A stretch of 64,000 nt of DNA from Variovorax paradoxus EPS (lineage in GTDB: Bacteria; Pseudomonadota; Gammaproteobacteria; Burkholderiales; Burkholderiaceae_C), in the NCBI RefSeq assembly GCF_000184745.1, contig NC_014931.1, forward strand, positions 3,534,001 to 3,598,000. Direction: 5' to 3'. Positions 1 to 8,476 of this stretch are shown here, one piece after another. A model generated the notes under the pieces. It made no database searches. It saw only the letters and a program-made list of their open reading frames with translations, and was not told the origin of the DNA. Both the position numbers and the translations under genes were made by a program. Position 1 is the stretch's first letter. Each line of letters begins with the position of its first letter.

Positions 1-32
1 TTTCCAACCAATTCTCGATAGAGGAATCTTCA

Positions 33-356
33 ATGAGCAAAATTCTCGCAGTCATGATCGCTGGTCTGTTCGCAGCTGGCGCCTATGCCCAAAACCCGGC
101 CGGCACCACGCCCGAACAAGGGAACGCAACCAACAGCAAGCCGCAAGCACGCGCCGAAGCCAAGAAGGATGCCAAGCCTGCTGGTCAAGTGGCCGCTCCC
201 GCTGGCGACATCGCCAAGACGCCCGAAGGCGGCAACCTCGGCGGCGACAAGGCTGCAGCCTCTGGCGAAAAGCGCGCTGAAACGCGCGACCAACGTCGTC
301 GCAACAAGGACGGCAGCGTCAAGCGCAAGTCGACCCAAGGTCCTACGCCCAAGTAA
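33..356 (+). CDS. Small secreted Ala/Lys-rich protein, function unknown
   Basis: Unrecognised protein of 107 residues. Residues 1-20 look like a Sec signal peptide with an AYA-Q cleavage site, so the mature chain of about 87 residues should be periplasmic or extracellular. The mature part has no domain I know: it is rich in Ala, Lys, Gly, Arg and Asn, has no Cys, and ends in a basic tail. A GAGGA ribosome site sits about 7 bases before the ATG, and a strong terminator follows at 371-399. The signal peptide closely resembles that of the next gene, so the two are probably tandem paralogues whose mature parts have diverged. Such low-complexity proteins often get a TolA-like label, which I do not endorse. 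Confidence 0.75.
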   Translation: MSKILAVMIAGLFAAGAYAQNPAGTTPEQGNATNSKPQARAEAKKDAKPAGQVAAPAGDIAKTPEGGNLGGDKAAASGEKRAETRDQRRRNKDGSVKRKSTQGPTPK

Positions 357-370
357 TTCGGCGTCCCCTG

Positions 371-399
371 AAAAAAGCGCTCCTCGGAGCGCTTTTTTT
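371..399 (+). terminator. Rho-independent terminator after the first small secreted protein
   Basis: Inverted repeat AAAAAAGCGCTC / GAGCGCTTTTTTT around a short CG loop. The A-run on the left and T-run on the right mean it could also work on the other strand. It separates the two small secreted-protein genes. Confidence 0.85.
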
Positions 400-503
400 C
401 GTCCGCCTCGACCAAAGTGCTGTCAACCGCGTGCGATGGGCTCCGTTGAATGTGGACCTTCCACAGGGAGGTGATCCAAATCAACGATATCAAAGGATTT
501 CTC

Positions 504-692
504 ATGAACAAGCTGCTCGCAGCCCTGGTCGCCGGTCTCTTCGCTGCCGGTGCTTTTGCTCAAACCCCCGCACCCGCGGCCGCCGCTCCGGCCGCACCTG
601 CTGCTCACAAGGCCAAGGCCAAGCACGCAGTCAAGAAGCACAAGGTTCGCCACGTGGCCAAGGCCCACACGGCTGCCGCCAAGAAGGTGTAA
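504..692 (+). CDS. Small secreted Ala/Lys/His-rich protein (acid-shock-like composition)
   Basis: A 62-residue protein. The ATG at 504 follows an AAAGGA ribosome site, and an upstream in-frame start at 450 would only add a tail before the signal peptide. Residues 1-20 form a signal peptide ending AFA-Q. The mature 42 residues are a run of Ala and Pro followed by Lys, His, Val and Ala (for example KHAVKKHKVRH), with no Cys. Composition and size recall the periplasmic acid-shock protein Asr of enterobacteria, but that is a resemblance in composition and not proof of homology. The signal peptide is almost the same as that of the upstream gene (33-356). A terminator follows at 712-737. Confidence 0.7.
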   Translation: MNKLLAALVAGLFAAGAFAQTPAPAAAAPAAPAAHKAKAKHAVKKHKVRHVAKAHTAAAKKV

Positions 693-711
693 GCTTTCAA
701 GCCCACCCGGC

Positions 712-737
712 AATGCCCGCATCAGCGGGCATTTTTA
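712..737 (+). terminator. Rho-independent terminator
   Basis: Stem AATGCCCGC / GCGGGCATT around a short ATCA loop, followed by TTTATT. It closes the second small secreted-protein gene. Confidence 0.8.
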
Positions 738-784
738 TTGGTTACGGGCCGGCCTTCCACGACCCGCCCTGAAAGAGTTGTCCG

Positions 785-1252
785 ATGTTTCAGCGTTTAG
801 CCGCCCTGCTCCTGCTGTCCGCCTCGTTCGTGATGCCGACGCATGCCCAACAACAGCAGCAACAACCCCAGACCGATCTTGCGCGCACGCAGTTGTCGGT
901 CGGCCTGTACAAGATCGATACCCAGATTGCCCAGACGCCGCAGCAGCGTGAAATCGGGCTGATGTTCCGCAAGAACATGCCGCAGGCGGAGGGCATGATC
1001 TTCGTTTTCGAGCAGCCCGCCACGCAGTGCTTCTGGATGCGCAACACCCTGCTGCCGCTGACCGCCGCCTTCGTGGCGGATGATGGCCGCATCGTCAACC
1101 TGGTCGATATGCAGCCGCTGACCGAGAACTCGCATTGCTCCGAAGAGCCCGTGCGCTATGTGCTCGAGATGAACCAGGGCTGGTTTGCCAAGAAGAACAT
1201 CAAGAAGGGTGCCAAGCTCGGCGGCGAACTGTTCTCGGCCGCCAAGCGCTGA
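785..1252 (+). CDS. DUF192 family protein, exported
   Basis: A 155-residue protein of the DUF192 family, small beta-rich proteins of unknown biochemical role. Residues 1-21 are a signal peptide (THA-Q). The mature N-terminus is a run of six Gln (residues 22-27) that looks like a disordered linker. The DUF192 core runs from about residue 42 to 150, with the typical segment GLMFRKNMPQAEGMIFVF, then CFWMRNT and a late segment near LEMNQGWFAKKNIKKG. The length is normal for exported family members. It is monocistronic: a terminator precedes it at 712-737 and another follows at 1275-1304. Confidence 0.85.
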   Translation: MFQRLAALLLLSASFVMPTHAQQQQQQPQTDLARTQLSVGLYKIDTQIAQTPQQREIGLMFRKNMPQAEGMIFVFEQPATQCFWMRNTLLPLTAAFVADDGRIVNLVDMQPLTENSHCSEEPVRYVLEMNQGWFAKKNIKKGAKLGGELFSAAKR

Positions 1253-1274
1253 GTTTCTGCCGCCTTCAGCCCTC

Positions 1275-1304
1275 AAAAAAGCCGACCCGAGGGTCGGCTT
1301 TTTT
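1275..1304. terminator. Bidirectional terminator between convergent genes
   Basis: AAAAAAGCCGACCC / GGGTCGGCTTTTTT hairpin between the DUF192 gene (plus) and sodB (minus). The A-run and T-run make it fit both directions. Confidence 0.85.
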
Positions 1305-1320
1305 AATGCGCGAATGTGGC

Positions 1321-1902
1321 TCAGCCGAAGTTCTTGGCCGCGAAGTCCCAGTTCACCAGCTTGGCCAGGAAGGTCTCGACAAACTTCGGGCGCAGGTTGC
1401 GGTAGTCGATGTAGTAGGCGTGCTCCCAGACGTCCACGGTCAGCAGCGCCGTGTCAGCGGTCGTCAGCGGCGTGCCGGCGGCACCGGTGTTCACGATGTC
1501 CACCGAACCGTCGGCCTTCTTCACGAGCCACGTCCAGCCCGAACCGAAGTTGCCGACTGCCGACTTCACGAAGGCTTCCTTGAAGGCGTCGTAGCTGCCC
1601 CACTTCGCATCGATGGCCTTGGCCAGCGCGCCGGTGGGGGCACCGCCGCCTTGGGGCTTCATGCAGTTCCAGAAGAAGGTGTGGTTCCAGATTTGCGCAG
1701 CGTTGTTGTAGATGCCGCCGCTGGCCTTCTTGATGATTTCTTCCAGCGTGAGGGCTTCGAATTCGGTGCCCTTCTGCAGGTTGTTGAGGTTCACCACGTA
1801 GGCGTTGTGGTGCTTGCCGTAGTGGTACTCGAGGGTCTCCTTCGAATACTCGGGTGCCAGCGCGTCGAGGGCGTACGGCAGGGGTGGGAGCACATGTTCC
1901 AT
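1321..1902 (-). CDS. sodB: Superoxide dismutase, Fe type
   Basis: Converts superoxide to hydrogen peroxide and oxygen in the cytoplasm. The 193 residues match the usual length of the iron/manganese superoxide dismutases. Visible metal ligands are His27 (EYHYGKHH), His74 (IWNHTFFW) and the late [13 protein letters not shown] motif (Asp and His near 157 and 161). The Gln in AAQIWNH (residue 70) is the second-sphere residue typical of the Fe form; Mn forms carry Gly there and Gln later. There is no signal peptide. It lies 39 bases downstream of xseA on the same strand, so they may share a transcript, although a promoter of its own is likely. The terminator at 1275-1304 serves it. Confidence 0.96.
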   Translation of the reverse strand: MEHVLPPLPYALDALAPEYSKETLEYHYGKHHNAYVVNLNNLQKGTEFEALTLEEIIKKASGGIYNNAAQIWNHTFFWNCMKPQGGGAPTGALAKAIDAKWGSYDAFKEAFVKSAVGNFGSGWTWLVKKADGSVDIVNTGAAGTPLTTADTALLTVDVWEHAYYIDYRNLRPKFVETFLAKLVNWDFAAKNFG

Positions 1903-1941
1903 GGTTTTTTCTCGTGGGTTGGTTGTGGGGAATAAAGGATT

Positions 1942-3270
1942 CTAGGAACTAATTTTCGAGAGCGCGTCGGACGTGTTCCCGTTGTTGCTCCCTCCATGCG
2001 TCACGGTCAGGTCAACCTCGCCATCCGCGAGCCTTGCGACGACCGCATCGCCTGCATGCAGCTTTTTCGCGCTGACGACCGCCCGGCCATCCGCATCGGT
2101 GAGCCAGGCGTAGCCGCGCTGCAGTACGAGTGCCGGATCGAGCAGACGCAGGCGCAGAGCCACGCGCTCCAGGCGTTCGCGCCGCTGCACAAGTGCGCGG
2201 TCGAACTTCGCTGGAAGATCGGCCGCGATCGACCGCGGCACCTGCGCCAAGCGCTCTTGTCTCGACAGCACCGCAAAGTGCAGGCGCTGCGCATGGTGCG
2301 CCAAGCGAAGTTGCTGGCGAGCCACCAGATTCGATGGGCGGCCGAGGCGGCCCGCGGCCTGATCGAGCCGCTGCCCGAGCACGTCGAGGCGCGTGCCCAG
2401 CGCATCGCCGAGCCGCTCGTTGAGCAAATCGAGCGCCCCGAGCCACTGGTCGCGCGGCGCGCTGACGAGTTCGGCCGCGGCGGTGGGGGTGGGCGCACGC
2501 AGGTCCGCGCAGAAGTCGGCGATGGTGAAGTCGGTTTCGTGCCCGACACCGCTCACCACCGGCACGGGGCTCTGCACGATGGTCCGCGCCAGCGTCTCGT
2601 CGTTGAAGGCCCACAGGTCTTCGATCGAACCACCGCCTCGCACCAGCAGGATCACATCGACGGCGGGCTCCAATGTGTAGAGCGACTGCAGCGCGCGCAC
2701 CAGCTCGGCGGGCGCATTAGCGCCCTGCACTGCTGCCGGAGCCAAAACCACGGGAATGTGCGGCACGCGCCGTCGCAGCGCGGTCACGACGTCGTGCAGC
2801 GCAGCCGCGCCGAGCGAAGTGACGACACCGACCGCGCGCGGCATGGTGGGCAACGCGCGCTTGCGCGCCGGATCGAACAGCCCCTCGGCTTCGAGGCGCG
2901 CCTTGCGCTGCAGGAACTGCTCGAAGAGCGCGCCCTGCCCGGCACGCCTCAGGCTTTCGACGACCAGTTGGAGGTCGCCGCGCGGCTCGTACACGGCAAG
3001 ACGTCCTCGCACCTCCACCTGGTCACCGTCGCGAGGCGAAAAATCGAGCAATCCGGCGGCGCGACGGAACATCGCGCAGCGCAACTGGCCGGACTCGTCC
3101 TTGAGCGAGAAGTAACAATGTCCACTTGAGGCGCGCGAAAAACCCGATATCTCGCCGCGCACGCTGACCGGATTGAAGCGAGCGTCCAGCGTGTCGGCCA
3201 CGGCCCGGCACAGCGCGCCGACAGCCCAGATGCGCGGCCCGGGCGCCGAATTCGTTTCACGCAAGTTCAC
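1942..3270 (-). CDS. xseA: Exodeoxyribonuclease VII large subunit
   Basis: Large subunit of exonuclease VII, which degrades single-stranded DNA in both directions together with XseB in repair and mismatch correction. It shows an N-terminal OB-fold (for example GEISGFSRASSGHCYFSLKD), the catalytic domain with the RGGGSIEDLWAFN and VSGVGHETDFTIADFCADLRAPTPTAAAE region kept short here as family markers, and a long Ala/Arg/Leu-rich helical C-terminal part. I chose the GTG at 3270 (442 residues) because homology starts just after it; an in-frame GTG at 3354 would add 28 unlike residues. Neither has a strong ribosome site. xseB is not in the window. sodB follows on the same strand. Confidence 0.93.
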   Translation of the reverse strand: MNLRETNSAPGPRIWAVGALCRAVADTLDARFNPVSVRGEISGFSRASSGHCYFSLKDESGQLRCAMFRRAAGLLDFSPRDGDQVEVRGRLAVYEPRGDLQLVVESLRRAGQGALFEQFLQRKARLEAEGLFDPARKRALPTMPRAVGVVTSLGAAALHDVVTALRRRVPHIPVVLAPAAVQGANAPAELVRALQSLYTLEPAVDVILLVRGGGSIEDLWAFNDETLARTIVQSPVPVVSGVGHETDFTIADFCADLRAPTPTAAAELVSAPRDQWLGALDLLNERLGDALGTRLDVLGQRLDQAAGRLGRPSNLVARQQLRLAHHAQRLHFAVLSRQERLAQVPRSIAADLPAKFDRALVQRRERLERVALRLRLLDPALVLQRGYAWLTDADGRAVVSAKKLHAGDAVVARLADGEVDLTVTHGGSNNGNTSDALSKISS

Positions 3271-3473
3271 AAAGCGCACGAATGGCCGAAAGCCACTCTT
3301 CCACAACAGGCCTGACTTCCCCAGCCCCAAGTCCCCCGTGCGGGGCAGGTGCACGGTTTCTCGTGCAAGTGGTTGATTTCATTCAAAAAAGTACTGCTCA
3401 AAATTCAATCGATCTAGCGGAAAGGCCCATCCATGCGGGTTCGGACGAGTTGCGAAGCAGGTTAATCACAAAG

Positions 3474-3482
3474 TTATCCACA
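3474..3482 (+). promoter_or_regulatory. Perfect DnaA-box consensus, isolated
   Basis: TTATCCACA matches the strong DnaA-box consensus exactly. It lies in the 313-base space between the divergent xseA and exbB-like genes. I see no second box or AT-rich unwinding region next to it, so it is not an origin. It could titrate DnaA, act as a transcription site, or be chance. Confidence 0.4.
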
Positions 3483-3583
3483 GAATCTGTGCGTCCTTGC
3501 TGACACGCAAACAAGCCGCATGCCGATGGTGGGCTCGGTGGATAATCGCCGCGCATTTGCAGTCTACGGGCCGGAGGATTTTC

Positions 3584-4216
3584 TTGTTTTCCATCATTGT
3601 TGCCGCGGGTTGGCCTATTTGGCCGCTGCTCGCTTGTTCGGTTATTGCGCTCGCGCTGGTTATAGAACGTTTCACGAGTCTGAAGACCGTGAAGGTGCTT
3701 CCGCCAAAATTGCTCGACGAAACCATCACTGTCTCGCGCGGAGCCATTCCCGGCCCCGACGTCGTCACCAAACTCGAACGCAACTCGATGCTCGGGCAGG
3801 TGCTGGCTGCGGGTCTTCGGGCGCTCAACGCCAATCCGCGCTGCACCGAAGACGATCTTCGCGCTGCCATGGAAGCGTCGGGCCGCACCATTGCGCACAA
3901 GCTGGAGCGCTACCTGCCGGCGTTGGCCACCATCGCCTCCGCTGCGCCGCTGCTCGGCCTGCTGGGTACGGTGATCGGCATGATCGAGATCTTCGGTTCG
4001 CAGTCGCCCGTCAACGGCGCGGTTGGCTCGGGCAACCCGGCTCAACTGGCGCACGGCATCTCGATCGCGCTCTACAACACAGCGTTCGGTCTGATCGTGG
4101 CGATTCCCACGCTGATCTTCTGGCGCTACTTCCGCAGCCGCGTCGACGAATACCTGCTGAACCTCGAACTCTCGGGTGAGCGCTTTGCACGCCACCTGAA
4201 CGCGCTGCGCAAATGA
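3584..4216 (+). CDS. exbB: MotA/TolQ/ExbB proton channel family protein
   Basis: Inner-membrane proton channel subunit that, with the ExbD-like protein encoded next, uses the proton gradient to drive an outer-membrane or envelope process. The TTG at 3584 is chosen because a GGAGG ribosome site lies 7 bases upstream and the protein then begins at the first helix (210 residues). Three membrane helices are visible at about 9-26, 112-133 (APLLGLLGTVIGMIEIF) and 159-178 (ALYNTAFGLIVAIPTLIFW), the usual layout of the family. The last bases overlap the next gene (ATGA). Because lpxK and kdsB follow, a role tied to lipid A or LPS export is possible, but TonB-type or Tol-type use cannot be told from sequence alone. 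Confidence 0.88.
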   Translation: MFSIIVAAGWPIWPLLACSVIALALVIERFTSLKTVKVLPPKLLDETITVSRGAIPGPDVVTKLERNSMLGQVLAAGLRALNANPRCTEDDLRAAMEASGRTIAHKLERYLPALATIASAAPLLGLLGTVIGMIEIFGSQSPVNGAVGSGNPAQLAHGISIALYNTAFGLIVAIPTLIFWRYFRSRVDEYLLNLELSGERFARHLNALRK

Positions 4217-4653
4217 CCCGCGCCCGCATGCAGTTTCGCCACGGCGCGCGCGACGAGCCGGAGATCAACCTGATCCCGTTCATCGACGTGCTGCTGGTCA
4301 TCCTGATCTTCCTGATGCTGTCGACCACCTACAGCAAGTTCACCGAGATGCAGTTGCGGCTGCCGACGGCGGACGTGGACGCGCAACGCGACTATCCAAA
4401 GGAAGTGATCGTGACGGTCTCCGCCGACGGCCGCTATACGGTCAACAAGGCCGCCGTTGCAGACCGCAACGTGAGCACCGTGGCTGCAGCACTCGGCGCC
4501 GCGGCCACCGGCGGCAAGGAAAGCGTAGTGATCATCAGCGCCGACGCAAGCAGCCCGCACCAGGCCGTGGTCACGGTGATGGAAGCCGCGCGCCGCGCCG
4601 GCCTGATGCAGATCACCTTCGCCGCACAGTCGACGGCGCAAGCCGGGCACTGA
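4213..4653 (+). CDS. exbD: ExbD/TolR family biopolymer transport protein
   Basis: Partner of the preceding ExbB-like channel. The 146 residues hold one N-terminal membrane helix (about 20-38, LIPFIDVLLVILIFLML) with the membrane Asp at position 25 that carries protons in this family. A periplasmic domain of about 100 residues follows. Its start overlaps the stop of exbB by 4 bases, so translation is coupled. Its stop is directly followed by the GTG of lpxK, so the operon continues. Confidence 0.9.
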   Translation: MTRARMQFRHGARDEPEINLIPFIDVLLVILIFLMLSTTYSKFTEMQLRLPTADVDAQRDYPKEVIVTVSADGRYTVNKAAVADRNVSTVAAALGAAATGGKESVVIISADASSPHQAVVTVMEAARRAGLMQITFAAQSTAQAGH

Positions 4654-5685
4654 GTGCCGTTGCAGGGCCGCAGTAGCACGGGCGCGTCCGGCGCATCGGC
4701 CTCGCGGCTGCAGGACGCCTGGCTGCACCGCGGCCTGCTGGCCTGCCTGCTGTGGCCGCTGTCGCTGCTCTACGGCGCGATCTTTGCGCTGCGCGGCTGG
4801 CTCTATCGGATCGGATGGCTGCGGGTAGAACGCGTGCCCGTTCCTGTCATCGTCGTTGGCAACGTGATTGCAGGCGGTGCGGGCAAGACGCCTGTCGTGA
4901 TGGCTGTCGTCCGGCATCTGCAGGCTCGTGGGCTTCAGGTCGGCGTGGTGTCGCGCGGGTACGGCCGACGCACCGACGATTGCCGCGAAGTGCTCGAAGG
5001 AAGCGATCCCCACGATGTCGGCGACGAACCGGCGCTGATTCGCCACGCTACGGGTGCCCCGGTTTTCGTTGCGCGACGACGCGTCGAAGCCGCGCGCGCC
5101 CTGCTGGAGCGGCATCCGGCCACACAAGTGATCGTGAGCGACGACGGGCTGCAGCACCTGGCACTCGCTCGCGATGTCGAAATCTGCGTGTTCGACGACC
5201 GCGGCATCGGCAACGGCTGGCTGCTGCCTGCGGGCCTGTTACGCGAACCTTGGCCACGTCGCTGCGACTTGGTACTCCATAGCGGCGAGCGGCCTGCCTT
5301 TGCCGGCGGCTACACCGCCACGCGCAATCTTGCGCAGGATGCTGTTGCAAGCGACGGCAAGCGTGTTCCTCTCGCGACCCTCGCGGGCAAGCCGCTGATC
5401 GCGCTGGCAGCCATCGCGCGGCCCGAAGGGTTCTTCGACATGCTGCGCGCGCGCGGTCTCACGCTTACCGAGACCATCGCACTGCCCGATCACCATGACT
5501 TCGACGCGTGGCAGCGCCCGCCCGGCAGCGAATACACCCTGCTGTGCACCGAGAAAGATGCGGTCAAGCTGTGGCGCAAAGCGCCCGATGCGCTGGCCGT
5601 GCCGCTGCACTTCGAACCCGCCCCGGAATTCTTCGCCGCGCTCGACGCAAAGCTATCATCGCCCGATGGATACCAAGCTGCTTGA
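4654..5685 (+). CDS. lpxK: Tetraacyldisaccharide 4'-kinase
   Basis: Phosphorylates the 4' position of the lipid A disaccharide at the inner face of the inner membrane, the sixth step of the Raetz pathway. It has 343 residues, normal for LpxK. An N-terminal hydrophobic anchor is visible (about 32-50), then the P-loop-like GGAGKTP near residue 74, then SRGYGRR and SDDGLQH signatures. The GTG start directly abuts the exbD stop. The 3' end overlaps the Trm112-like gene by 20 bases. Other lipid A genes (lpxA, lpxB, lpxD) are in the supercluster at 32-36 kb. Confidence 0.93.
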   Translation: MPLQGRSSTGASGASASRLQDAWLHRGLLACLLWPLSLLYGAIFALRGWLYRIGWLRVERVPVPVIVVGNVIAGGAGKTPVVMAVVRHLQARGLQVGVVSRGYGRRTDDCREVLEGSDPHDVGDEPALIRHATGAPVFVARRRVEAARALLERHPATQVIVSDDGLQHLALARDVEICVFDDRGIGNGWLLPAGLLREPWPRRCDLVLHSGERPAFAGGYTATRNLAQDAVASDGKRVPLATLAGKPLIALAAIARPEGFFDMLRARGLTLTETIALPDHHDFDAWQRPPGSEYTLLCTEKDAVKLWRKAPDALAVPLHFEPAPEFFAALDAKLSSPDGYQAA

Positions 5686-5848
5686 ACTGCTCGTCTGCCC
5701 CGTGACCAAGGGCCCCCTGACCTGGAACGCCGAGAAGCAGGAGCTGTGCTCGCGCAGCGCCCGCCTCGCCTACCCGGTGCGCGACGGCATCCCGGTGCTG
5801 CTCGAGAACGAGGCGCGCACGCTGTCCGACGAAGAGCTGGGTCTGTGA
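5666..5848 (+). CDS. Trm112 family protein
   Basis: A 60-residue Trm112-like zinc-ribbon-type protein. In eukaryotes and archaea Trm112 activates methyltransferases; in proteobacteria the small homologue lies between lpxK and kdsB and its role is unsettled. The start reads [18 protein letters not shown], and one Cys is at residue 11 and another near 28, fewer than a full four-Cys site. It overlaps lpxK by 20 bases at its 5' end, and its stop overlaps the GTG of kdsB, so the three genes are translationally linked. Confidence 0.9.
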   Translation: MDTKLLELLVCPVTKGPLTWNAEKQELCSRSARLAYPVRDGIPVLLENEARTLSDEELGL

Positions 5849-6630
5849 CCGGCTCCGTGCGCTTCACCGTCTTGGTGCCGGCACGCCTCGCCTCCACGCG
5901 GCTGCCCAACAAACCACTGGCCGATATCGCGGGTCTGCCGATGGTGGTGCGTGTCGCGCAACGCGCGAGCCAGTCCGGCGCATCGCGCGTTGTTGTGGCC
6001 GGAGACGATGCGTCCATCGTTTCGGCCTGCAAGGCGCACGGCGTCGAAGCCATCCTCACTCGCCAGGACCATCCGAGCGGCACCGACCGGCTGGCTGAAG
6101 CGTGCGAGCAACTGGGCCTCGATGGCGACGAGATCGTCGTCAACGTACAAGGCGACGAGCCGCTCATCGACCCCGAGCTGATCGATGCCGTGGCGGCGGC
6201 GCTGGCCCTTCATCCCGAGGCCGCGATGAGTACCGCGGCCCACGAGATCGACTCGATCAGCGACTTCATGAACCCGAACGTGGTGAAAGCGGTGCTTGAC
6301 GCCCAAGGCAACGCGCTTTACTTCAGCCGCGCGCCGATTCCCTGGTGGCGCGACGGTTCTGCCGGCGGGGCTGCCCCGACCGCGCTGCCTTTGCCTGCGC
6401 CGCTGCGCCACATCGGCATCTATGGCTATCGCGCCGGCTTCGTGCGGAAATTTCCGTCGCTGCCGCCAGCGCCGGTCGAAGCCACCGAAGCACTCGAGCA
6501 ATTGCGCGCTCTCTGGCATGGGCATCGCATCGCGGTGCATGTGAGCCATGTCGCGCCCGGGCCGGGCATCGACACCCCTGAGGATCTGGCGCGCGTGCGT
6601 GCCGTCTTTGCTGCCGGGTCCGCCTCCTAA
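5845..6630 (+). CDS. kdsB: 3-deoxy-manno-octulosonate cytidylyltransferase
   Basis: Activates Kdo as CMP-Kdo for addition to lipid IVA. The GTG at 5845 overlaps the stop of the Trm112 gene and gives 261 residues, typical of KdsB. The N-terminal nucleotide-binding segment reads [20 protein letters not shown], and the later VQGDEPLI and SRAPIPW motifs are family marks. Longer in-frame extensions upstream overlap the previous gene and are not conserved-looking. It acts just before the Kdo transferase, which is not in the window. A Kdo hydroxylase gene is at 25580-26449. Confidence 0.95.
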   Translation: MTGSVRFTVLVPARLASTRLPNKPLADIAGLPMVVRVAQRASQSGASRVVVAGDDASIVSACKAHGVEAILTRQDHPSGTDRLAEACEQLGLDGDEIVVNVQGDEPLIDPELIDAVAAALALHPEAAMSTAAHEIDSISDFMNPNVVKAVLDAQGNALYFSRAPIPWWRDGSAGGAAPTALPLPAPLRHIGIYGYRAGFVRKFPSLPPAPVEATEALEQLRALWHGHRIAVHVSHVAPGPGIDTPEDLARVRAVFAAGSAS

Positions 6631-6644
6631 GACGTGCGCCGCGG

Positions 6645-6656
6645 AGGGAATTCCCT
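6645..6656. promoter_or_regulatory. Perfect 12-base palindrome upstream of adk
   Basis: AGGGAATTCCCT is a perfect palindrome in the kdsB-adk spacer. It lies about where a -35 element would be for the extended -10 at 6668-6676, so it could be an operator. I know no regulator with this site. Confidence 0.3.
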
Positions 6657-6667
6657 ATGGGGACGCA

Positions 6668-6676
6668 TGCTATCCT
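6668..6676 (+). promoter_or_regulatory. Candidate extended -10 promoter for adk
   Basis: TGCTATCCT fits the extended -10 form (TGnTAtnnT), about 80 bases before the adk start. No good -35 is seen. This would give adk its own transcript besides read-through from kdsB. Confidence 0.35.
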
Positions 6677-6736
6677 CGACGTGAAATCCGCCTCGCCCAG
6701 CCCTCGGGCCGACGCTTGGCGTGACACAAAATCTAA

Positions 6737-7411
<675 letters not shown>

Positions 7412-7416
7412 TCCCT

Positions 7417-7437
7417 GCCGCCCTTCGACAGGGCGGC
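7417..7437. terminator. Hairpin between convergent adk and asparaginase genes
   Basis: GCCGCCCT TCGAC AGGGCGGC forms an 8-base-pair stem directly between the two stops. The T-tract after it is poor (TATTTAA), so its strength as a terminator is doubtful. Confidence 0.5.
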
Positions 7438-7440
7438 TAT

Positions 7441-8403
7441 TTAATCCCCCAGCAGTTCCAGCATCAGCGCGATGCGCGCCTTCACGGGTGTGAGCGCGCC
7501 TGCGTCACGCAGCCGGTCATCGGTCTTCGGCAGGATGCGGCCATTGGTACAGCGCGTCGCGCGCAGCACCGCAACGCCCGCGTCCTGCGCCTTGAACGCC
7601 GCAGCTTCCAACGCGTGATGCACGGTGCCATTGCCGGTGGTGGCTAGGACCAGACCGCGGACAGGTTCGTCCGCGCCCTCCCGAAGAAGCGCATCGATGA
7701 TTGCGCCGCTTGCACCGGCGTGGCTCATGACGATCTCGACCCGCGGCCAAGGTCCTGATACGCTCAGTGCCTTCGACGCTTGGGATGACGACGACGTCGG
7801 CCACTCCCTCACGCGCCGCACTGCACCCTCTTCCACGTAGCCAATCGGCCCTGCATCGCCGGATGCGAAGGCATCGAGGCGGTACGTGTGCACCTTCTGC
7901 ACTTCCACCCCGCTGTGGACCGTGCCGGCGCATACCGCCGTCACGCCCTGGGCGCCCGCCGTCGCCGCGACGGCGATGGCATCCCGCACGTTCTGCGGAC
8001 CATCCGGCGAAAGCGCAGTGGCCGGGCGCATCGCGCAAGTCAGCACCACGGGCTTCGCCGGTGCCAACACCGAATGAAGGAAGAAAGCCGTCTCCTCCAG
8101 TGTGTCGGTGCCGTGGGTGATCACCACGCCGGCCACGCCAGGTTGCGCCAGCCAATGCATGCACCGCTGCGCAAGCTTCTGCCAGATGTCGATGGCCATG
8201 TCCTTGCTGTCGACCTGCGCCACCTGTTCCGCCAGCAGGGTGACGCCCTCAGGCGCGTCGATGCCACCCAGCAAATCCGACACATCGACCTGCCCAGCGG
8301 TGTAGCCGATGTTGTCGCCGCTGCTGGAGGCCTTTCCGGCGATGGTCCCCCCGGTGCCCAGAACCACCACGCGACGCACTTCGGGCAACGGCAAATTGGC
8401 CAT
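7441..8403 (-). CDS. Asparaginase
   Basis: Hydrolyses L-asparagine to aspartate and ammonia. The 320 residues match the bacterial asparaginase family. Catalytic marks are GTGGTIAGK at about 16-24 (nucleophile Thr near 20) and THGTDTLEE near 96-104 (Thr99, Asp100), with a conserved Lys in the CAMRPA region downstream. There is no signal peptide, so the enzyme is probably cytoplasmic even though the sequence looks like the type II fold. It is divergent from lexA. Two LexA boxes lie 20-55 bases upstream of its start, so it might be co-regulated. Confidence 0.9.
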   Translation of the reverse strand: MANLPLPEVRRVVVLGTGGTIAGKASSSGDNIGYTAGQVDVSDLLGGIDAPEGVTLLAEQVAQVDSKDMAIDIWQKLAQRCMHWLAQPGVAGVVITHGTDTLEETAFFLHSVLAPAKPVVLTCAMRPATALSPDGPQNVRDAIAVAATAGAQGVTAVCAGTVHSGVEVQKVHTYRLDAFASGDAGPIGYVEEGAVRRVREWPTSSSSQASKALSVSGPWPRVEIVMSHAGASGAIIDALLREGADEPVRGLVLATTGNGTVHHALEAAAFKAQDAGVAVLRATRCTNGRILPKTDDRLRDAGALTPVKARIALMLELLGD

Positions 8404-8423
8404 GACTTGTCAACTTCCAAAAA

Positions 8424-8439
8424 CTGGTTAAAAATACAG
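8424..8439. promoter_or_regulatory. LexA box 1
   Basis: CTGGTTAAAAATACAG has the CTG-N10-CAG layout of the proteobacterial LexA operator, with an AT-rich centre and the ATACAG half of the consensus. It lies 38 bases before the lexA start. Confidence 0.8.
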
Positions 8440-8442
8440 GTA

Positions 8443-8458
8443 CTGGATATCTAGCCAG
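8443..8458. promoter_or_regulatory. LexA box 2
   Basis: CTGGATATCTAGCCAG also fits CTG-N10-CAG and its flanks extend the symmetry (ACTGG ... CCAGT). It is 19 bases after the first box, similar to the two-box operator of lexA in E. coli, and lies 18 bases before the lexA ATG. Confidence 0.75.
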
Positions 8459-8476
8459 TGCCGCAAGGAACCACAT

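Noticed and set aside
3355..3583. Replication origin near the DnaA box
   Set aside because: Only one box, no dnaA, dnaN or gidA nearby, and no clear repeat set.
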